A stretch of 64,000 nt of DNA from Datnioides undecimradiatus (taxonomy: Eukaryota; Chordata; Actinopteri; Lobotiformes; Datnioididae): positions 434,001-498,000 of the forward strand of contig WARS01002753.1 in the NCBI GenBank assembly GCA_008933995.1, written 5' to 3'. Of the stretch, positions 1-28,120 are shown piece by piece. A program made the position numbers and the translations under genes. Positions within the stretch are counted from its first letter, which is position 1; each line of letters begins with the position of its first letter. The notes below the pieces were generated by a model that saw only the letters and a list, made by a program, of their open reading frames with translations, made no database searches and had not been told where the DNA came from.

Positions 1-409
1 AACGAGTTTCCAAACTGACAAAAATCTAAAAGTTCACCTGAACAGGAGTTTAAAGAGCTTCTACCAGGAAACAGCGACGAGCCGGAGAAGTTTGAAATGC
101 TTGAAACGCGACATTTCTGTCCGCCTCTTTGTATTTATGAGTTTAAGTAATGAACCAACGCTGTAATATTAGTATTAGACTGAAGAATCAATTCAAAAAT
201 ATGTAATTTATCACTGTGTTTTCAACCCGGCCTCCCGCCCAATGACTGCTGGGACAAGCTCCAGCACCCCCGCACCCACAAAGGGATAAAGCGGTTGCAG
301 ATTTCCTCCTCGACTGATCATCACCTTGTCTATCACTGCCTTCAGGCCTCTCTCTCTCTCTCTCCCTCACCCCCATTGTTTCCTCTCTTACGCTCCACTT
401 TCCTCTCAC
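1..409 (-). other. IFT172 intron 15 (partial)
   Basis: Intronic sequence beyond the exon ending at 410 (minus-strand donor GTGAGAGG). It contains a short CT-rich run near 350-365. No further IFT172 exon is recognised, so exon 16 must lie outside the window. Confidence 0.75.
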
Positions 410-2436
410 CCGCAGCTTCTTGTCCCTGAACAGCAGTTTGCGTCCGGTCTCGTTGAGCTCCAGCCAGTCGATCTTGGAGTCGTGGCTGATGGTTCCCAGG
501 TTGTAGCCCCCGGCCAGGTCCACTGAGGGTGAAAAGTGGGGTAGGGGAAAGACAGAGGAGGAGCGTGGGCAATGGATAAGACTAAAGACTGTGACTCTAC
601 TCTGAGTGCCCACATGCTCTGGGATCAAGTCAATATTGTCATTAGGCCACCGATGAATCGGGCCTGCATCAACTTCTTTAATTAAACTTAAACACGTTCA
701 GTGGTAAATAAGATTAAGATTAAGAATTATTGTAATTCCAGCAGTTTAATATTATTATGGTGAGTCATCCTGTGTGAAAACTATCATTGTGTAATAGAAT
801 AACGGCAGCAACAGTGTGAAACACTGTCGGATGCTGATGTCGCTGTCGTTATTCTATTGCTGCCGAGCGAAGCTGGCGTTTCACACTCCTCCAATTTGAA
901 AACCACAGTTGGCATTTAAGAACAAGGCTGGCGATGTAATCTGCTATTTTATGTTGACTTAGCGTTCCCGGAAAATACCAGAAAAAAAGACCAAAACCGT
1001 CAGTGAATGAGCAGATCCGCCTCACGGACTCGGTCTAGGGGGATCCAAAGCCCGCGCCGCCACGCCCGGTGTCCAAAAACCATTAAGCACGCATCAGCAC
1101 ATGCACGGATACGCTGGAGTTTGCTGCAAACGCACACACCATCCTTGCTACAAAATGTGTATCAATCCACCGCGGAAACTAGTCCCCGATAAACTCTTTA
1201 TTTCCTCACGTCTGAATACCTTTTAATATCAAAATCCAACAATAAACAGCTGTTTTAAGAAATTCCCGCAGCTTTTTTTAAAAATTAAACGCTATATTAT
1301 GATTGTTTTATCCAATATTTGCATCTTCTGTAGGAGCGAATAGGCTACAGACAAGTTCGGGAAGTCGGAGAGCATCGAGAGATGACTAACGCACTGTTGG
1401 TTTTGGTCTTTTCGCGTGATATTAATTGCTGTGTATGTGTTTTTTGGGAGATAAAGGTCTTATTTCAATATATAGAATACCTAATTTTACTTATTTTCAT
1501 AATCTGAGCATGTAGATTATGAAAATGCATCCATTGCCTCTCAATAACACAGAACAAAAGGTGATTTTTCCCATTTTTTTAGCCCGTGGCACACTGTTAA
1601 GCTTGAGTTTCTGATGCAGAGCAACTCCAGCATTATGCGCTTTATGTAAAACGCATGTGTCGACCTTTAAAACTGACTATCGGTGCTAAATATCACACTG
1701 TAACCCTGGTAATTAGCGTCAGGACATGACTTAGCATGAGAGCCAGGTCCTGGATGAATGCTACTGTCCTGACTAAAGGTGGGAACAGTCTCATACACGA
1801 GCACTTGGAAAACCGTCGTTCTGTCCTGACGTTCACTTTCCCGCCACGCTGTGTTAGCTAACGTATGCTAATCTGTGTCGCTGCGTCTTTGTCTCCTGAG
1901 TTTGATTTGTAAATTAAACACATTCGATGTCTCTGCAGATGTTACAACAGCATTAGCTCATCTGTGTGAGAGTTAAGCACCTGTTTGGTTTAATGGTTAA
2001 AGACCTGTTCGGCTGGGTGAGATGAGGAAAGTAGCGTCGGTTGCTAGGTAACGGACATAAGCGCTGCTAACTGAGGCTGGACTGAGGGTTTAGGATTTCC
2101 TATCCTGAGATAAGATGATTCCTGAAGTTGCTCTTGTGACGCTGACCCTTATCTTAGCTCCAGACTTAATTTAAGGAGGTTTCTGTCACAAGGTGTCAGC
2201 AGTTTGTGTTGAAAAGTCCAGTGGGTTAAACATGAGCCATGCTTCCAATAACAACAATGGTGACGAACGGCGTTTCGGCCATTCTTCAGTTCACTCTTAC
2301 CGATAGCAATGGTCTTAAGGTCAATCAGGTACGCCAGCTTCTTGTTGTCCTCCACTCCCCTCTGCTTCCTCTCGTTTAGTCGGACGCTAGGCACGCGCAC
2401 ACACACACACACACACACACATACACATACACACAC

Positions 2437-2484
<48 letters not shown>

Positions 2485-5400
2485 CGTGACTGAATTTACA
2501 CCGATTCATCGTTTAAGTGTTGAATCCAACATCAGCTCAGCGTAATTGGCTTCAGCTGCTTGAAATCCCAGGACACCCCCTCCCCGCCCCCGCCCCCCCG
2601 GATCATGACACCAGGCTGTCGCGCTGCAGTGTCCAGCCAGAGGCGAGCAGCAGTCGGAGCGTCCTGAGAGCTGCCGGCCTCGACAGCGGCCGGCCATTAG
2701 CCGGTCACCCCGGGGACCGTCAGCCCTGACAGCCCTGACAGCGGCTGAACGTGTTGACATGGATGCGGGCTGCTGAGCGGCGGGCTGAGACTCGCTGACG
2801 CTTTAATGACACCTGAGATTACTGCACAGCTCAACACAGCCATCTGCTGGACAGAGCTGGGAACACGGGGTTTATCAGAGGTGATCGGGTCAAACGGGAG
2901 GCTGTGTTTGGACAGTGGGTACGTTAAACTGGCATTTTCAGTTTTTAGTTGAACTAAAAATGATTAAACTTGCATTTTTTCTACATTTAATGCTATTTCC
3001 CTCCAGTCATGTTGGAGTTGCATGTACAAACTGTCTTTTTTTAATGTCAGAAACATCATATTTACAGCTAAAGTGTGTTTTAACAGCCCATAATTTGTAA
3101 ATACAGATAAAGAGCAGGCCGTTTTTACACCACTGATTAAAATTCAGCTGAAGATTTAAAAGAAAAACTCATTTCTGCAGCATCTTTCACTGTAGAACCC
3201 ACAAATTCAGCATTTTAGCAGATAAAATGGCAAAATGTGGATATTAGAATATTAAAATCCAAACAAACGTTCGGTAAAACAGTCCGTGCATCAGTGATAT
3301 CTTCCCTTTCTGGTTTGTTCTTTGGAACCGGACCAACGTGTCGTGGCAAACAGGGTGTGTTTGTCTCGTGTAACTGGGCGTACCTGATGAGGTGAGGATT
3401 CATAAACTCTGTCCTGACTGATCCCAGGATCTCGTTGCTGCTGTATTCCACCAGGCTCAGCTCCCCAGCGTTAAAGATCATACACACCTGGAACAGACAA
3501 GGCACAGGTGCATGATGGGAGCTGGAAGCGCAGGACCTGCAACACAACCTCCCGCTATTGACCGTCTTGTAATCACAGGAGGACGAGCCCCGCGGCAGCT
3601 TCTGAAGAGTCGCCTTCACATTGTTAAACGCTCGCAGGTCCACTCACCGTTTCATTTTCAAAGAAGAACTTCTCGTTTCCCCCGGAGCCGGGCCACGGCA
3701 CCTGGAAGAGAGGCGGCACAGTCAGGAGCGAGACTCTCTGCAGTTTATACAGGAAACAAGGAGCCGCGGGAGTTTGACTTGACACAAAGACCCACGCGGT
3801 CCCAGCAAAACATGCTCACACTCAGGTCTGTGGGTGACTCTGAGGAACCGGGACAGGAGCCTGTTCACGACGGACCCATGACTCAATCTGAGGAGATGGA
3901 GTTTAAAACTTTACTGACAGCATCCCCGCAGTTTTAGACCAGCTGTTCTAACGAAGGTGTTCCCAGAGCTTCAGTGACACCTGAAGCATCACTGACAATA
4001 ATCATTATAGCTTCAGCGTCTTTGTTAAATGACATTTAAACGACCGAATGCGAAATGTAAAAATCATTTTATGGCATAAAATCATCAACAGAGCAGCTTG
4101 AAATGAGGGAATCACACTGTCCAGGCGCACAGACAGAACCGAGTCCTCCCCGCTGTTTCATCAGTGTTGATGACGTTCACGAATTCATGCTGAGTCATGA
4201 TACATCTGCTTCCAAGGACGTTACAAAGGAGAGGCTGGCGTTACTCAGCGACGGCAGCAAGCTATTGTTAGCTTCATAAGATCAGGTTAAACACGTCACG
4301 TTGGCTGAAAGTCATCAGGTTTGATGGGAGGAGACCCTCTGCTGAGTGTCAGCACAGTCAGACGTCAGACCCTCTCTCTGCGTGACTCTGCGCGTCTCTC
4401 AGGAACGGCTCGTCCGAACTGCTTCACACTCAGCGCTGCACCTCCCCCGGGCCGCAGCGCGGTGTGAAGTCAGTCGGGTGAACGGCATTTGAGAAAATCA
4501 AATGAGAGACGGAGAGAGCAGCATCACCGAAACGTTTGCGTTGGTCTGTTTTGGTTCGGTTTGGGCGAAGTGACCCTCTGAGCCCCACCTCGCTCAGCTT
4601 GTTCGTCAGCAGGTCTCCCAGCAGGAGCGTGTCCGAGGTGTGAGCCACCAGGTAGCGGTCTTTGCCCATGATTTTGACTTCTTCTATCTCGTAGCCGTAA
4701 TAGGACTTCAGGACCACCCGCGTTCCCGTGGAGAGGTTCCTCACAATCACCTGGGAGAGGAGGAAAAGAGTAAAGCAAGGCAGCAGAAGTTCATCTCTTT
4801 GGATTTTAGGAGTTGTTAAGATGAAACTCGACGACTTAACGTTAAATCCAGCAGTTCATTTACGTGATAAACAAACAAATCAAAGAGCAGGAAAACGTTT
4901 CTTGCGACCTCCTGGCCTGGAAAATGTAATCACGCCTCATGCGTCTCATTAGCGGCTACAATTCATTTCTCAATCACAGTCTCATCAATTTTAATTTAAC
5001 CGGTAACAAAAACAACAAAAAAAATCTTTTCAGGCTTTAATTAACAGACGATGTGTTTTTGGGTTTTCTTTGTAATCAGAGGATCCCAGATTGAGTTCAA
5101 AGGTGGGTTTCTGCCGCGTCGTGTTTGGACCCCAAAGCCGTTGATTATCACAGCCCAGACGTTATTTTCCTCGCAGTTTCTGAAAGTTCATGGCGCACAT
5201 GAGACGATGCAGTGCTTCCTACCTGTTCTGAGGAGTCACAGCTGGCCTGCATTTGCATTTTGTTTCAAAGAACTAGTTTAAAACTCGTGCAGAATGGGAA
5301 ATATGTGCATTTGCAGCAGATACGGGAGTCATCTGTTGCTGCTGCGCTGTTGGAATTTCATCTATTTGTAAAGTGATTTGTCTGATCGGTGTCCAGATGT

Positions 5401-8400
5401 GTGCTGTTTGTGTTTTAATCTAGTGTGTATCCTCTCTACTGTTCCATAATAATCATTAAAGGCAACTGTAATTAAATGAAATGTATTGTAGCTAAAGTAA
5501 AAGCTGGGTGTTCGTAATGAATGAATCTTGAATGAATTAAATGTGAATTATTTCTCTTTTACAGTCAACAGGTGAGTTCCAGTGTCATGTGATCTGATGA
5601 GTGGCGCGTGGCAGAGACCAGAGGCCGGCTCGTCGGTTAAACATCCTTAATTGGTTTGTGTACCTGGCTCAGGCCGACGTAGGTCATCTCAAACTTGTTC
5701 TTATAGATGGCTCTCCGCAGGCAGCAGTCGAACAGCTCCACCCCTCCACACAGCGTTCCCTGTCAACGCGCACACAGAGCAAACGAAAGCGTCAGACACC
5801 ATCTGACTTGTTAAACTGGGATTATAGCGGAGACGCGGCGAGCTGGTTAACATAGCAGGTCATGGAAGGCGAGCCAACAGCAGGTCCGTGTCACAGTCGA
5901 TACAGTGCGGCAGATCGAGTATTTACAGCGCAGAGTCGCGACCCGTCTTTCTTCCAGGCCAGGCTGGTGATGGTGTAGAGGTTGAGGATCTCTTTAGGCT
6001 TGGCTTCATCCCACACACCCCTCCTGGGGGCCCAGTTAAACACCCGCAGCCTAAGAGGAAGAGAAACACCTATTTACATCATGAGGCCTCAGACTCTGTG
6101 AAGCAGCTGAGACACCACACACTGACCGGTCGTAGCTGCCGAACACAACCGACTGGCCGCTGGGGCTGGTGGCAGCCACGGTGAACTCCCTCTCCGTCCG
6201 GTCGCGGGTGTAGTCGAAGGTCTGCAGAACGTGCCCCTCTCTGCCGTAGGCCACCACCTTCTTGTCGCAGCCGCCCACCACGATGCTGTTTGCGCCCCAG
6301 GCCAGAGCGTAGGGCGGGCACGGGTGCATCAGCAGCTTGCCCTGCGAGGGACAGCGTTAGACAGTCGGTGTGGTGTCAAATAGAAAACGCAATGACGTAA
6401 AGACGTGTTAAGAAAGCCGCGGGTACCTGAGACTCCCCCGAACCTTCGTCATCAAAGAAGTAACGCACGACTGTGCCGTCAGCGTGGCCGGACAGGACGC
6501 CTTTAGAGGAAACACTGGCGCGGAACAGACAAGTCACACTGAGTGAGCACCACAGAAGAAGAGAGTAAACAAGTGCAGTTCATCATTTGCATTTTTCTTT
6601 TTTGGTTGTGATTCTTGGATTTACTTGGATGCCAGCGAGACGACACAGGACTCGGTGCCGTAGATGGTTGATGACTTGTTTGTCTGAGTGTTGGCCAGGC
6701 GAACCTGTGTACAGAAAATGAAAATAAAACAAACAAACAAAAACAAATTAAAGGAAAAGAAAACATATTTTAACTAAATGTATAGAGGCAGTAATACCAA
6801 CATATCTGAGTGCGTGTCTTACCTTGCCATCCACTAACCCATACACAATCGCGTGCTCTGCGGGCCAAAGCAAGCAAGTCACTGCGCTCTGCAATACAGT
6901 GATGCATTAAAGACATGTCAAAAAAAGTTGGAATTTCAAACGTCCCACATGTAAAAGCTTTTTAGGTTAACAAGTAAGAAGACCCAACAATCCAACGCAT
7001 GACCTCCAGAACACAGGCAATACATTAAATAACATTAACACTAAAACAGCATGTTTATCACTTTCTTCAAACATCTGAGGTCCTTCCTCAACCTAACACG
7101 GCCTCAAAGCTACTAAAACGTTAACTTACATTAATGCGAAGTGGGCGTCTGCTCGTGTTTACTTACCGTCTGGACAAATTTGTTGCAAATGGCTTTCTTG
7201 TCGCCCCTGGAAGAGGAAATAACAGTGATGAAAGTCTGTCTGCACGCATCGACACAGAGCAAAATCAGGATTAACGTGGGACACGAGAGAGCGGCCGAGG
7301 GGGCATTACCAGTCCTCTCCGATCCTGTAGACAAAGATGATGTTGTCGGACTGGCCGATGGCGATTTTGGTGGAGTCCGGTGAGAACGCCATGTCGTTGA
7401 CCACGTAGCTCTGTTTCCCGTACTGACGAGAGATTACATCGGATTATTTACGGATGATATTCTAGCATCGCTGACAGAAAGGAGCTCAGATGGCCCAACC
7501 ACGTCGATTTCACTGGCATCATCTCATTGTTTATGGCTTTTTCTAATTTCATCAATAACCTGTACATAACTGATCCCATCACAAATCTCATTTATCTTAA
7601 TTTTCCTTCCTGTTGACATCCAAATATTGTCTAATGTATCTAGTTCTACATCGCTGTGCTGTCTCCTCTTTGCCCTCCCTTGTGTGACTTCTAAAACGTC
7701 TCACGGGGTCTGAAGTGTGACATCGCGCACTGTGCCTTTGCATTTTAGGCTCACATCCCTCCCGTCTCACCTTGGAGTCCAGGGGCTTGGTGGAGAACTT
7801 GTCTCTCCTCTCTCCCTGCTCATCGTACAGCAGCACCACCCTGTCAACGGTACAAACGGCAAACTTGGTGTTGTTGGGTGCCCAGGCCATGCAGGTCACT
7901 TTGGCCGCACCCTCCTGTGGAAACAGAGAGAACAAACAGGTATAGGTGCTAACCACCTGATGCATTAGCCGAGCATCTCCTTAGCCAGTTTTAGCTGCCC
8001 AGATCCATTCCGTTATGCCCTGTGATGACAAACTTCATGTACAATTTTGCTGTGTTTAACTGTGAGAGCTGATGCAATTTGTGCGGTGACAACAACTGCT
8101 TTAACATAGCTTCTGACTTAGCTTAAAGCTAATTTGGGGCGTATTAGCGGTACTTTTTCCACCCAAGTAGCGCACCGGATTTGCTAGCGTTAACTATTAA
8201 AATCTGTATTTAATACAAACTCATCATTCACACGACTCTATCACTTAAATGCTGAATAGTGAGGGGTTTTGTTTCATCTTTCGAGTCATGCAATTGGATC
8301 GTTAACGTTATGTAGGCACACTTTTAACTGATGCTGCTGTCCAGCATCAGATAGCATTAGCAAAAGTGTCACTTCGCTTACCTGGGGTGTTAACAGCGTC

Positions 8401-8420
8401 TTGAGATGCTTCAGTTGCAT
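410..8420 (-). CDS. ift172: IFT172, intraflagellar transport protein 172 (5' part, partial)
   Basis: IFT172 is an IFT-B subunit needed for anterograde transport and turnaround at the ciliary tip. Fifteen coding exons read on the minus strand, all with GT-AG junctions and compatible phases: 8382-8420, 7771-7914, 7310-7422, 7167-7206, 6823-6888, 6625-6704, 6427-6514, 6127-6341, 5927-6050, 5664-5759, 4589-4750, 3648-3701, 3384-3487, 2301-2386, 410-522. They sum to 1524 nt, or 508 residues. The protein starts [13 protein letters not shown], which matches the family start MHLKHLRTLLSPQ as I recall it. Recognisable stretches follow, such as [48 protein letters not shown] and DWLELNETG. This is the N-terminal WD40 part of a protein of about 1750 residues. 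The C-terminal TPR-like part lies beyond position 1. No defect is seen in the exons present. Confidence 0.97.
523..2300 (-). other. IFT172 intron 14
   Basis: A 1.8 kb intron between the exons at 2301-2386 and 410-522. It holds nested inverted repeats around 793-858 (listed separately). No coding exon is seen on either strand. Short open frames here have no recognisable protein content. Confidence 0.8.
793..858. repeat. Nested inverted repeats in IFT172 intron
   Basis: Outer arms AATAGAATAACG (793-804) and CGTTATTCTATT (847-858) are exact reverse complements. Inner arms ACAGTGT and ACACTGT around 811-827 enclose a GAA loop. The stretch could fold as a hairpin or be the core of an old MITE. 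Outer ends and target duplications are not evident. Confidence 0.6.
2387..3383 (-). other. IFT172 intron 13 with a CA/GT microsatellite beside the exon 14 acceptor
   Basis: A 1 kb intron. Its last part (plus positions about 2395-2483) is a long AC/AT-interrupted microsatellite directly next to the minus-strand acceptor at 2387. A C-rich stretch lies near 2577-2600. No exon is seen. Confidence 0.8.
2395..2483. repeat. (AC)n microsatellite
   Basis: About 89 bp of AC dinucleotides with a few AT interruptions. On the transcribed (minus) strand it reads as UG repeats ending about eight bases before the acceptor AG of IFT172 exon 14. Confidence 0.95.
3702..4588 (-). other. IFT172 intron 11
   Basis: A 0.9 kb intron. 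It contains short open frames with no recognised protein and a GC-richer end near the exon 11 donor (4380-4590). Nothing else is supported. Confidence 0.75.
4751..5663 (-). other. IFT172 intron 10
   Basis: A 0.9 kb intron, AT-rich in the middle (5390-5570). No exon, RNA gene or clear repeat is seen. Confidence 0.75.
7423..7770 (-). other. IFT172 intron 2
   Basis: A 348-nt intron between the exon ending SKIDW-type WD40 sequence at 7310-7422 and the exon at 7771-7914. No separate feature is seen. Confidence 0.75.
7915..8381 (-). other. IFT172 intron 1
   Basis: A 467-nt intron between the short first coding exon (13 codons) and exon 2. Splice sites are CAG|GTAAGC and CCACAG|GAGGGT. No other feature is seen. 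Confidence 0.75.
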
Positions 8421-8640
8421 TTTCGGAAGTCTTTGGGGAAGCTCGGTCAGAGTGAAGTGTTATTACTGCTCTAGATAAAGCGTAATCTTTACATTATAGC
8501 CATTTTGTTGACCAGCTCCATGGTAGCAGCTAGCCGGGAGGACATCTTTGTAGTAAACATAACTGTGATCTCCTTAGTTACCGCTGCGGGGCGGGGACTC
8601 GTGGTGCGTTCACGACAATGGTAAATGTCAGATGTTGTCA
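8421..8640 (-). promoter_or_regulatory. Probable IFT172 5' UTR and promoter
   Basis: The start ATG (8418-8420 on the minus strand) is preceded by a short leader, and no TATA box is seen. A GC box (GGGGCGGGG, 8588-8596) and a GTTACC half-site near 8577 lie about 160 bp upstream. Minus-strand TACCATGGAGC (about 8514-8524) resembles one half of an RFX X-box, the element expected at ciliary genes. The X-box match is partial, so this is inference. Confidence 0.45.
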
Positions 8641-8996
8641 CGCATGGGTGATATGTTGTTGTATCTCGAAAATATAAAGTAAAAACGATTTAAACGCTGT
8701 ACAGCTGTTCCGCATATGCCATCAGTAATGTCATTTTAATATGTTATTAGCTGTCATAGGCAACGCGTCAATATACGTCTGTATTTTCAAGTGGTAAATC
8801 TGTGCGTAAGCGATAAACTTAAAGCTTTTAATTTGTTTCCAACGCTATATTCTTCATATTAATCAAAAACTACAATGTTCATTGTGAGTATTACATCTGA
8901 AGTCAACAGTCAGTAGTTAAGTACATCACATTAAATGATTGTATGACTACGTCTTTCTGTTAGTACGAAAAAAAATAAAATAAAATCAAAAGCTAC
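8641..8996. other. Intergenic, AT-rich, between the IFT172 promoter and the tRNA
   Basis: No coding potential or recognised element. It includes the 3' trailer side of the minus-strand tRNA. The run CAAAAG near 8985-8992 reads as a TTTT pol III terminator on the minus strand. Confidence 0.6.
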
Positions 8997-9068
8997 TGGA
9001 GATGCCGGGGATTGAACCCGGGGCCTCATACATGCAAAGCATGCGCTCTACCACTGAGCTACATCCCC
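8997..9068 (-). tRNA. tRNA-Ala (TGC anticodon)
   Basis: The minus strand folds as a complete 72-nt tRNA. The acceptor stem GGGGATG pairs with CATCTCC, with the G3:U70 wobble pair that marks alanine tRNA. The anticodon stem CATGC/GTATG encloses the loop TTTGCAT, so the anticodon is TGC. An A-box (TAGCTCAGTGGT) and B-box (GGGTTCAATCC) are intact. The discriminator base is A, and a TTTT terminator follows within about 10 nt. No intron is present. It looks like a functional nuclear tRNA gene standing alone between two divergent promoters. Confidence 0.97.
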
Positions 9069-11030
9069 ATCCATGTAAACACAGTGGTAAGCAGGGCTTT
9101 TATTTCTACAACCTACTGTTTATGTGCTCCACTATATTGTTTGTTCTCCCTTATGTGACTTTGGTTCCGTTAACCAGCTACATGTGGCTTTTTGTTATTT
9201 TTTCAAAAACAATCCCGTCCGTGTTGCATTTACCAAGTGACTAAGTTTTATTTACAGTATTGTTTATGAATCGTTATATCCTTAGTTACCCTTAGTTAAT
9301 TTACCTTCATTCAGTCATTTTTTGAAGATGCAATAAATATTACCCAAACACATTCTCAAATATCCTCTTATGAACTAGTTAAGCAGAAATTAAGGGATGC
9401 ATATCGTTTCCATTCCAAGATGCAAGATCTAAACATTATTAGTCAATTTAAGATTTTTTGCTGGTACATAAAAGACTATCCAAACACCGACACAAAACAT
9501 ATTCAATGCATATTTGTTTCTCTGTAATGTCCCCTGTACCCTATCTGCACAGTCTCAATACTTGAGGCATGTTATATCACTTAAGTTGTGGTGAATGTGG
9601 TTGTGACTTTTAAAGCTACAGAGAAGTATTGGGTCAGAAAAGGTCAAAGAATAATATGGTCCACTCCCTCAAACGCTGCTGTTAAACTGTCCTTGAAGAA
9701 GGTACTTTACCCCCACCATCAGCCACTCGCGGTGTGATGGTCAGTGGCAAACCCTGACAGATTAACCACCCAGCTCCTGGTAACTGGGTCACATTTATTG
9801 CTTTCTGGAAAATGTAAACATCTGATAAAACATGCAGTCAAGCAGCTAATCGATGACCTGGGTGATGGGTCAAACAAGAAGCTAAACAGTACAAGAGCGG
9901 AATCAGTGAGCGACAAATGGCATTTATTTACATCCACTGACATTGTGTTGAAAGAGGTGCGTGTATATTTCAACAATAACCTCTACGCAAAGGTTTGAAG
10001 GTACATTTAGGGCAACATGAAGTCTACTCACCAATAACCATAAGGACTTTAACTAGAAAGATGCACCAGTCCAACACTGGATTAAGATGGATTATGTTAA
10101 TTTGATAATATGTCTTATTCTGAAATGAGTACTACTTCAGTTTCTGGTGACATCACACAGTAACGCCACAGAACATGGTGATCTCACCGGCATTTGTAAC
10201 ATCGTCATCCTAGTGGGTGCGAAGAGAACTCCAGTTGTTGAGAAGTTGCTGCCGCGGGTACCCCCTCCTCCATCCTTGCGTGATGACGTCTAGGTGACGC
10301 CTACCATGTCAAGTATGTTGGTATACCGGAAATAACTGATTTTATTTTCAAAATAATGCCCCAAATGAACATCATGGCAGTACAGATTGCTCAGATTTGA
10401 CATCAACTTCAATTGTAGGGTTGTTTGGGTTTGTTTTTTTTTTCAAAAATCTAAACATTTTAACAGCTTTTGTAGCAATTATGTTTTAATAACCGATATA
10501 GCAGTAATCAAATTAAATTACATTTGTTTTTGTTTAGTAAAATCTTACTGTAGAAGCTTTGGTCAAGAACGTAATCTGAAACAATAAACAGTATATTTTA
10601 TAGTTCATGTACAGTACAGGATGATTTGAGGCAACCTTCATCCACAGAAGATCTGTGGTTAGTTGTGTGAGACAACCTACCTGCCCAGTTCCCTCAAAAA
10701 CTGTGTGCAGGTGTACTCAGAAGAATTGATACTGGGCTCCAAATATTGATTTGATTTAGATTTTTCTTATGTTCTTTCACTTTACATTTTGTAAGTCGAT
10801 AAATAAAACAATCACTTGTTTTTAATTTTGAAAGCATTCTAACTTTACATCATTTCTTCACACCCACTTAAGACTTTTGCAGAGTACTGTAGGTTTTATG
10901 TTTCTTGAAAATGCCTACTCTCTCTGTTACTAGCAGTCTGGCAGCTGCTGTCAGATAACTCTCGGACAAACAGTACTAATTAATAATAAAATAAATAATT
11001 AACTAGTGACGCAGCGTAGTTTATTAAACT
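9069..11030. other. Intergenic region between tRNA-Ala and the CAD promoter
   Basis: About 2 kb of mostly AT-rich sequence. Open frames at 9719-9998 on both strands and at 10387-10587 resemble no known protein. The segment 10190-10320 is more GC-rich and contains TGATGACGTC near 10281-10290, a CRE-like TGACGTC. No gene is supported. Confidence 0.55.
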
Positions 11031-11440
11031 TGGCCTTTATTTTGAAAAGTCTCACCGGAAGCGCAGTGTGTCGCTTCGTTAAACTTAACGGTCCAGGCTG
11101 CGGGCCGACTTCCACACTCCTGGCGGCGTGTGTGGAACACATTTCTCGCACCGTCCCGTCCGACTAACTGGGAAATTATCCAACAAAACTCGCTTTTTCG
11201 GTTCTACTGTTGCCTCGTTTCCCCCGCGTCCTTTAAGACACCCACAGAGATCTGCTCGGCGGCCATATTTCCTGTGCAACGGCTGTTTTGTGTCACCTGC
11301 ATCCTCTGCCTCCTCGCGCGGCGTGAGTTTCACGTGGAGACCGGGGCTCATCACCGCTCTGATTCAGCCATCAGTTTAACCGGCTACAGAAGTTAGCATT
11401 AGCATTTTGAGTAAAATAAAATAATAAAAAAATGACAAAG
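11031..11440 (+). promoter_or_regulatory. CAD promoter and 5' UTR with E-box
   Basis: GC-richer sequence immediately upstream of the CAD start. A canonical CACGTG E-box lies at 11331-11336, about 105 bp before the chosen ATG. CAD is a classic Myc/Max target in mammals through a CACGTG near the transcription start, so this element is the likely counterpart. No TATA box is seen. The exact start site cannot be fixed from sequence. Confidence 0.6.
11331..11336. promoter_or_regulatory. CACGTG E-box upstream of CAD
   Basis: A perfect palindromic E-box in the proximal CAD promoter. Binding by Myc/Max, USF or other bHLH-zip factors is inferred from the mammalian CAD promoter. Confidence 0.6.
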
Positions 11441-27404
<15,964 letters not shown>

Positions 27405-28120
27405 GCGGGTCCACGCCGCACCCGTAGAGCGACGAGTGTTAAGACACCAGCATCTCCGCTGTTACTCCCAGTCCTCAGCGGGGCTGTAGAGTTCAGTAGA
27501 ACAGAGACTTTTACAGAGTCTGTAGACGTTTATAAAGTTGTATCATGTTGTAACTTGAAGCTGCTTTTCCTCCGTTTCACTTGTTTTCCCCTTTCACCCG
27601 TCTCACCTGCAACATTCCAACATTTCACTACAGCCTCTGGATCCTTTCACGTCTTAAAACACAAATCATATTTTCCGTAACGCGCCCGCGCGCTGGGTTT
27701 GGACCAGTCACATGACCAGTATTCGTGCAGCAGTGAGCTGGAGGTGCCGGGGAACGTGGGCATTGCTTTGACGCGTGATATGAATGAAACGTGTTTGTGG
27801 TGGCTGGGTTGAATGTGAATTTAAAGGGACCAGTTGTTGTTTAAAGGGAGAATGTGTGGCGGCAGCTCGGCGTGAATGATTCTGGACCACGTCGACGGTA
27901 CTGAGAGCCTGCCGTCGTCTTTAACGTGTCTCTGTTCAAACATGCAGCTGTAACTGATAATGGGTTAATGCCTTCGTGGAGTAAGTGTTGGACCTCTGTT
28001 GTTCACCGTAGCTGTTTAGACGCAAACTTTCTTTTTTTTTTTTTTATTATCCAAATGGGGATTAATGTCGTTTAAATGTCGGTGAATGACTTTGTCTCAT
28101 GTGGAGAAATAAATAATAAA
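27405..28120 (+). other. CAD 3' UTR with poly(A) signals
   Basis: Follows the CAD stop. Two overlapping AATAAA signals lie at 28108-28113 and 28115-28120, followed by T-rich sequence, so cleavage is expected near 28130-28150. A poly-T run sits at about 28032-28046. The reading frame stays open for 91 codons past the TAG, which I treat as chance. Confidence 0.7.

Noticed and set aside
9002-9244. 80-codon plus-strand frame beginning MPGIEPGAS
   Set aside because: It is the antisense of the tRNA-Ala gene plus flank; such frames recur wherever this tRNA occurs.
27405-27680. 91 open codons in frame after the CAD TAG
   Set aside because: No introns are crossed, there is no resemblance to known CAD C-termini, and such a run is plausible by chance in a 3' UTR; LGR-stop agrees with the normal end of CAD.
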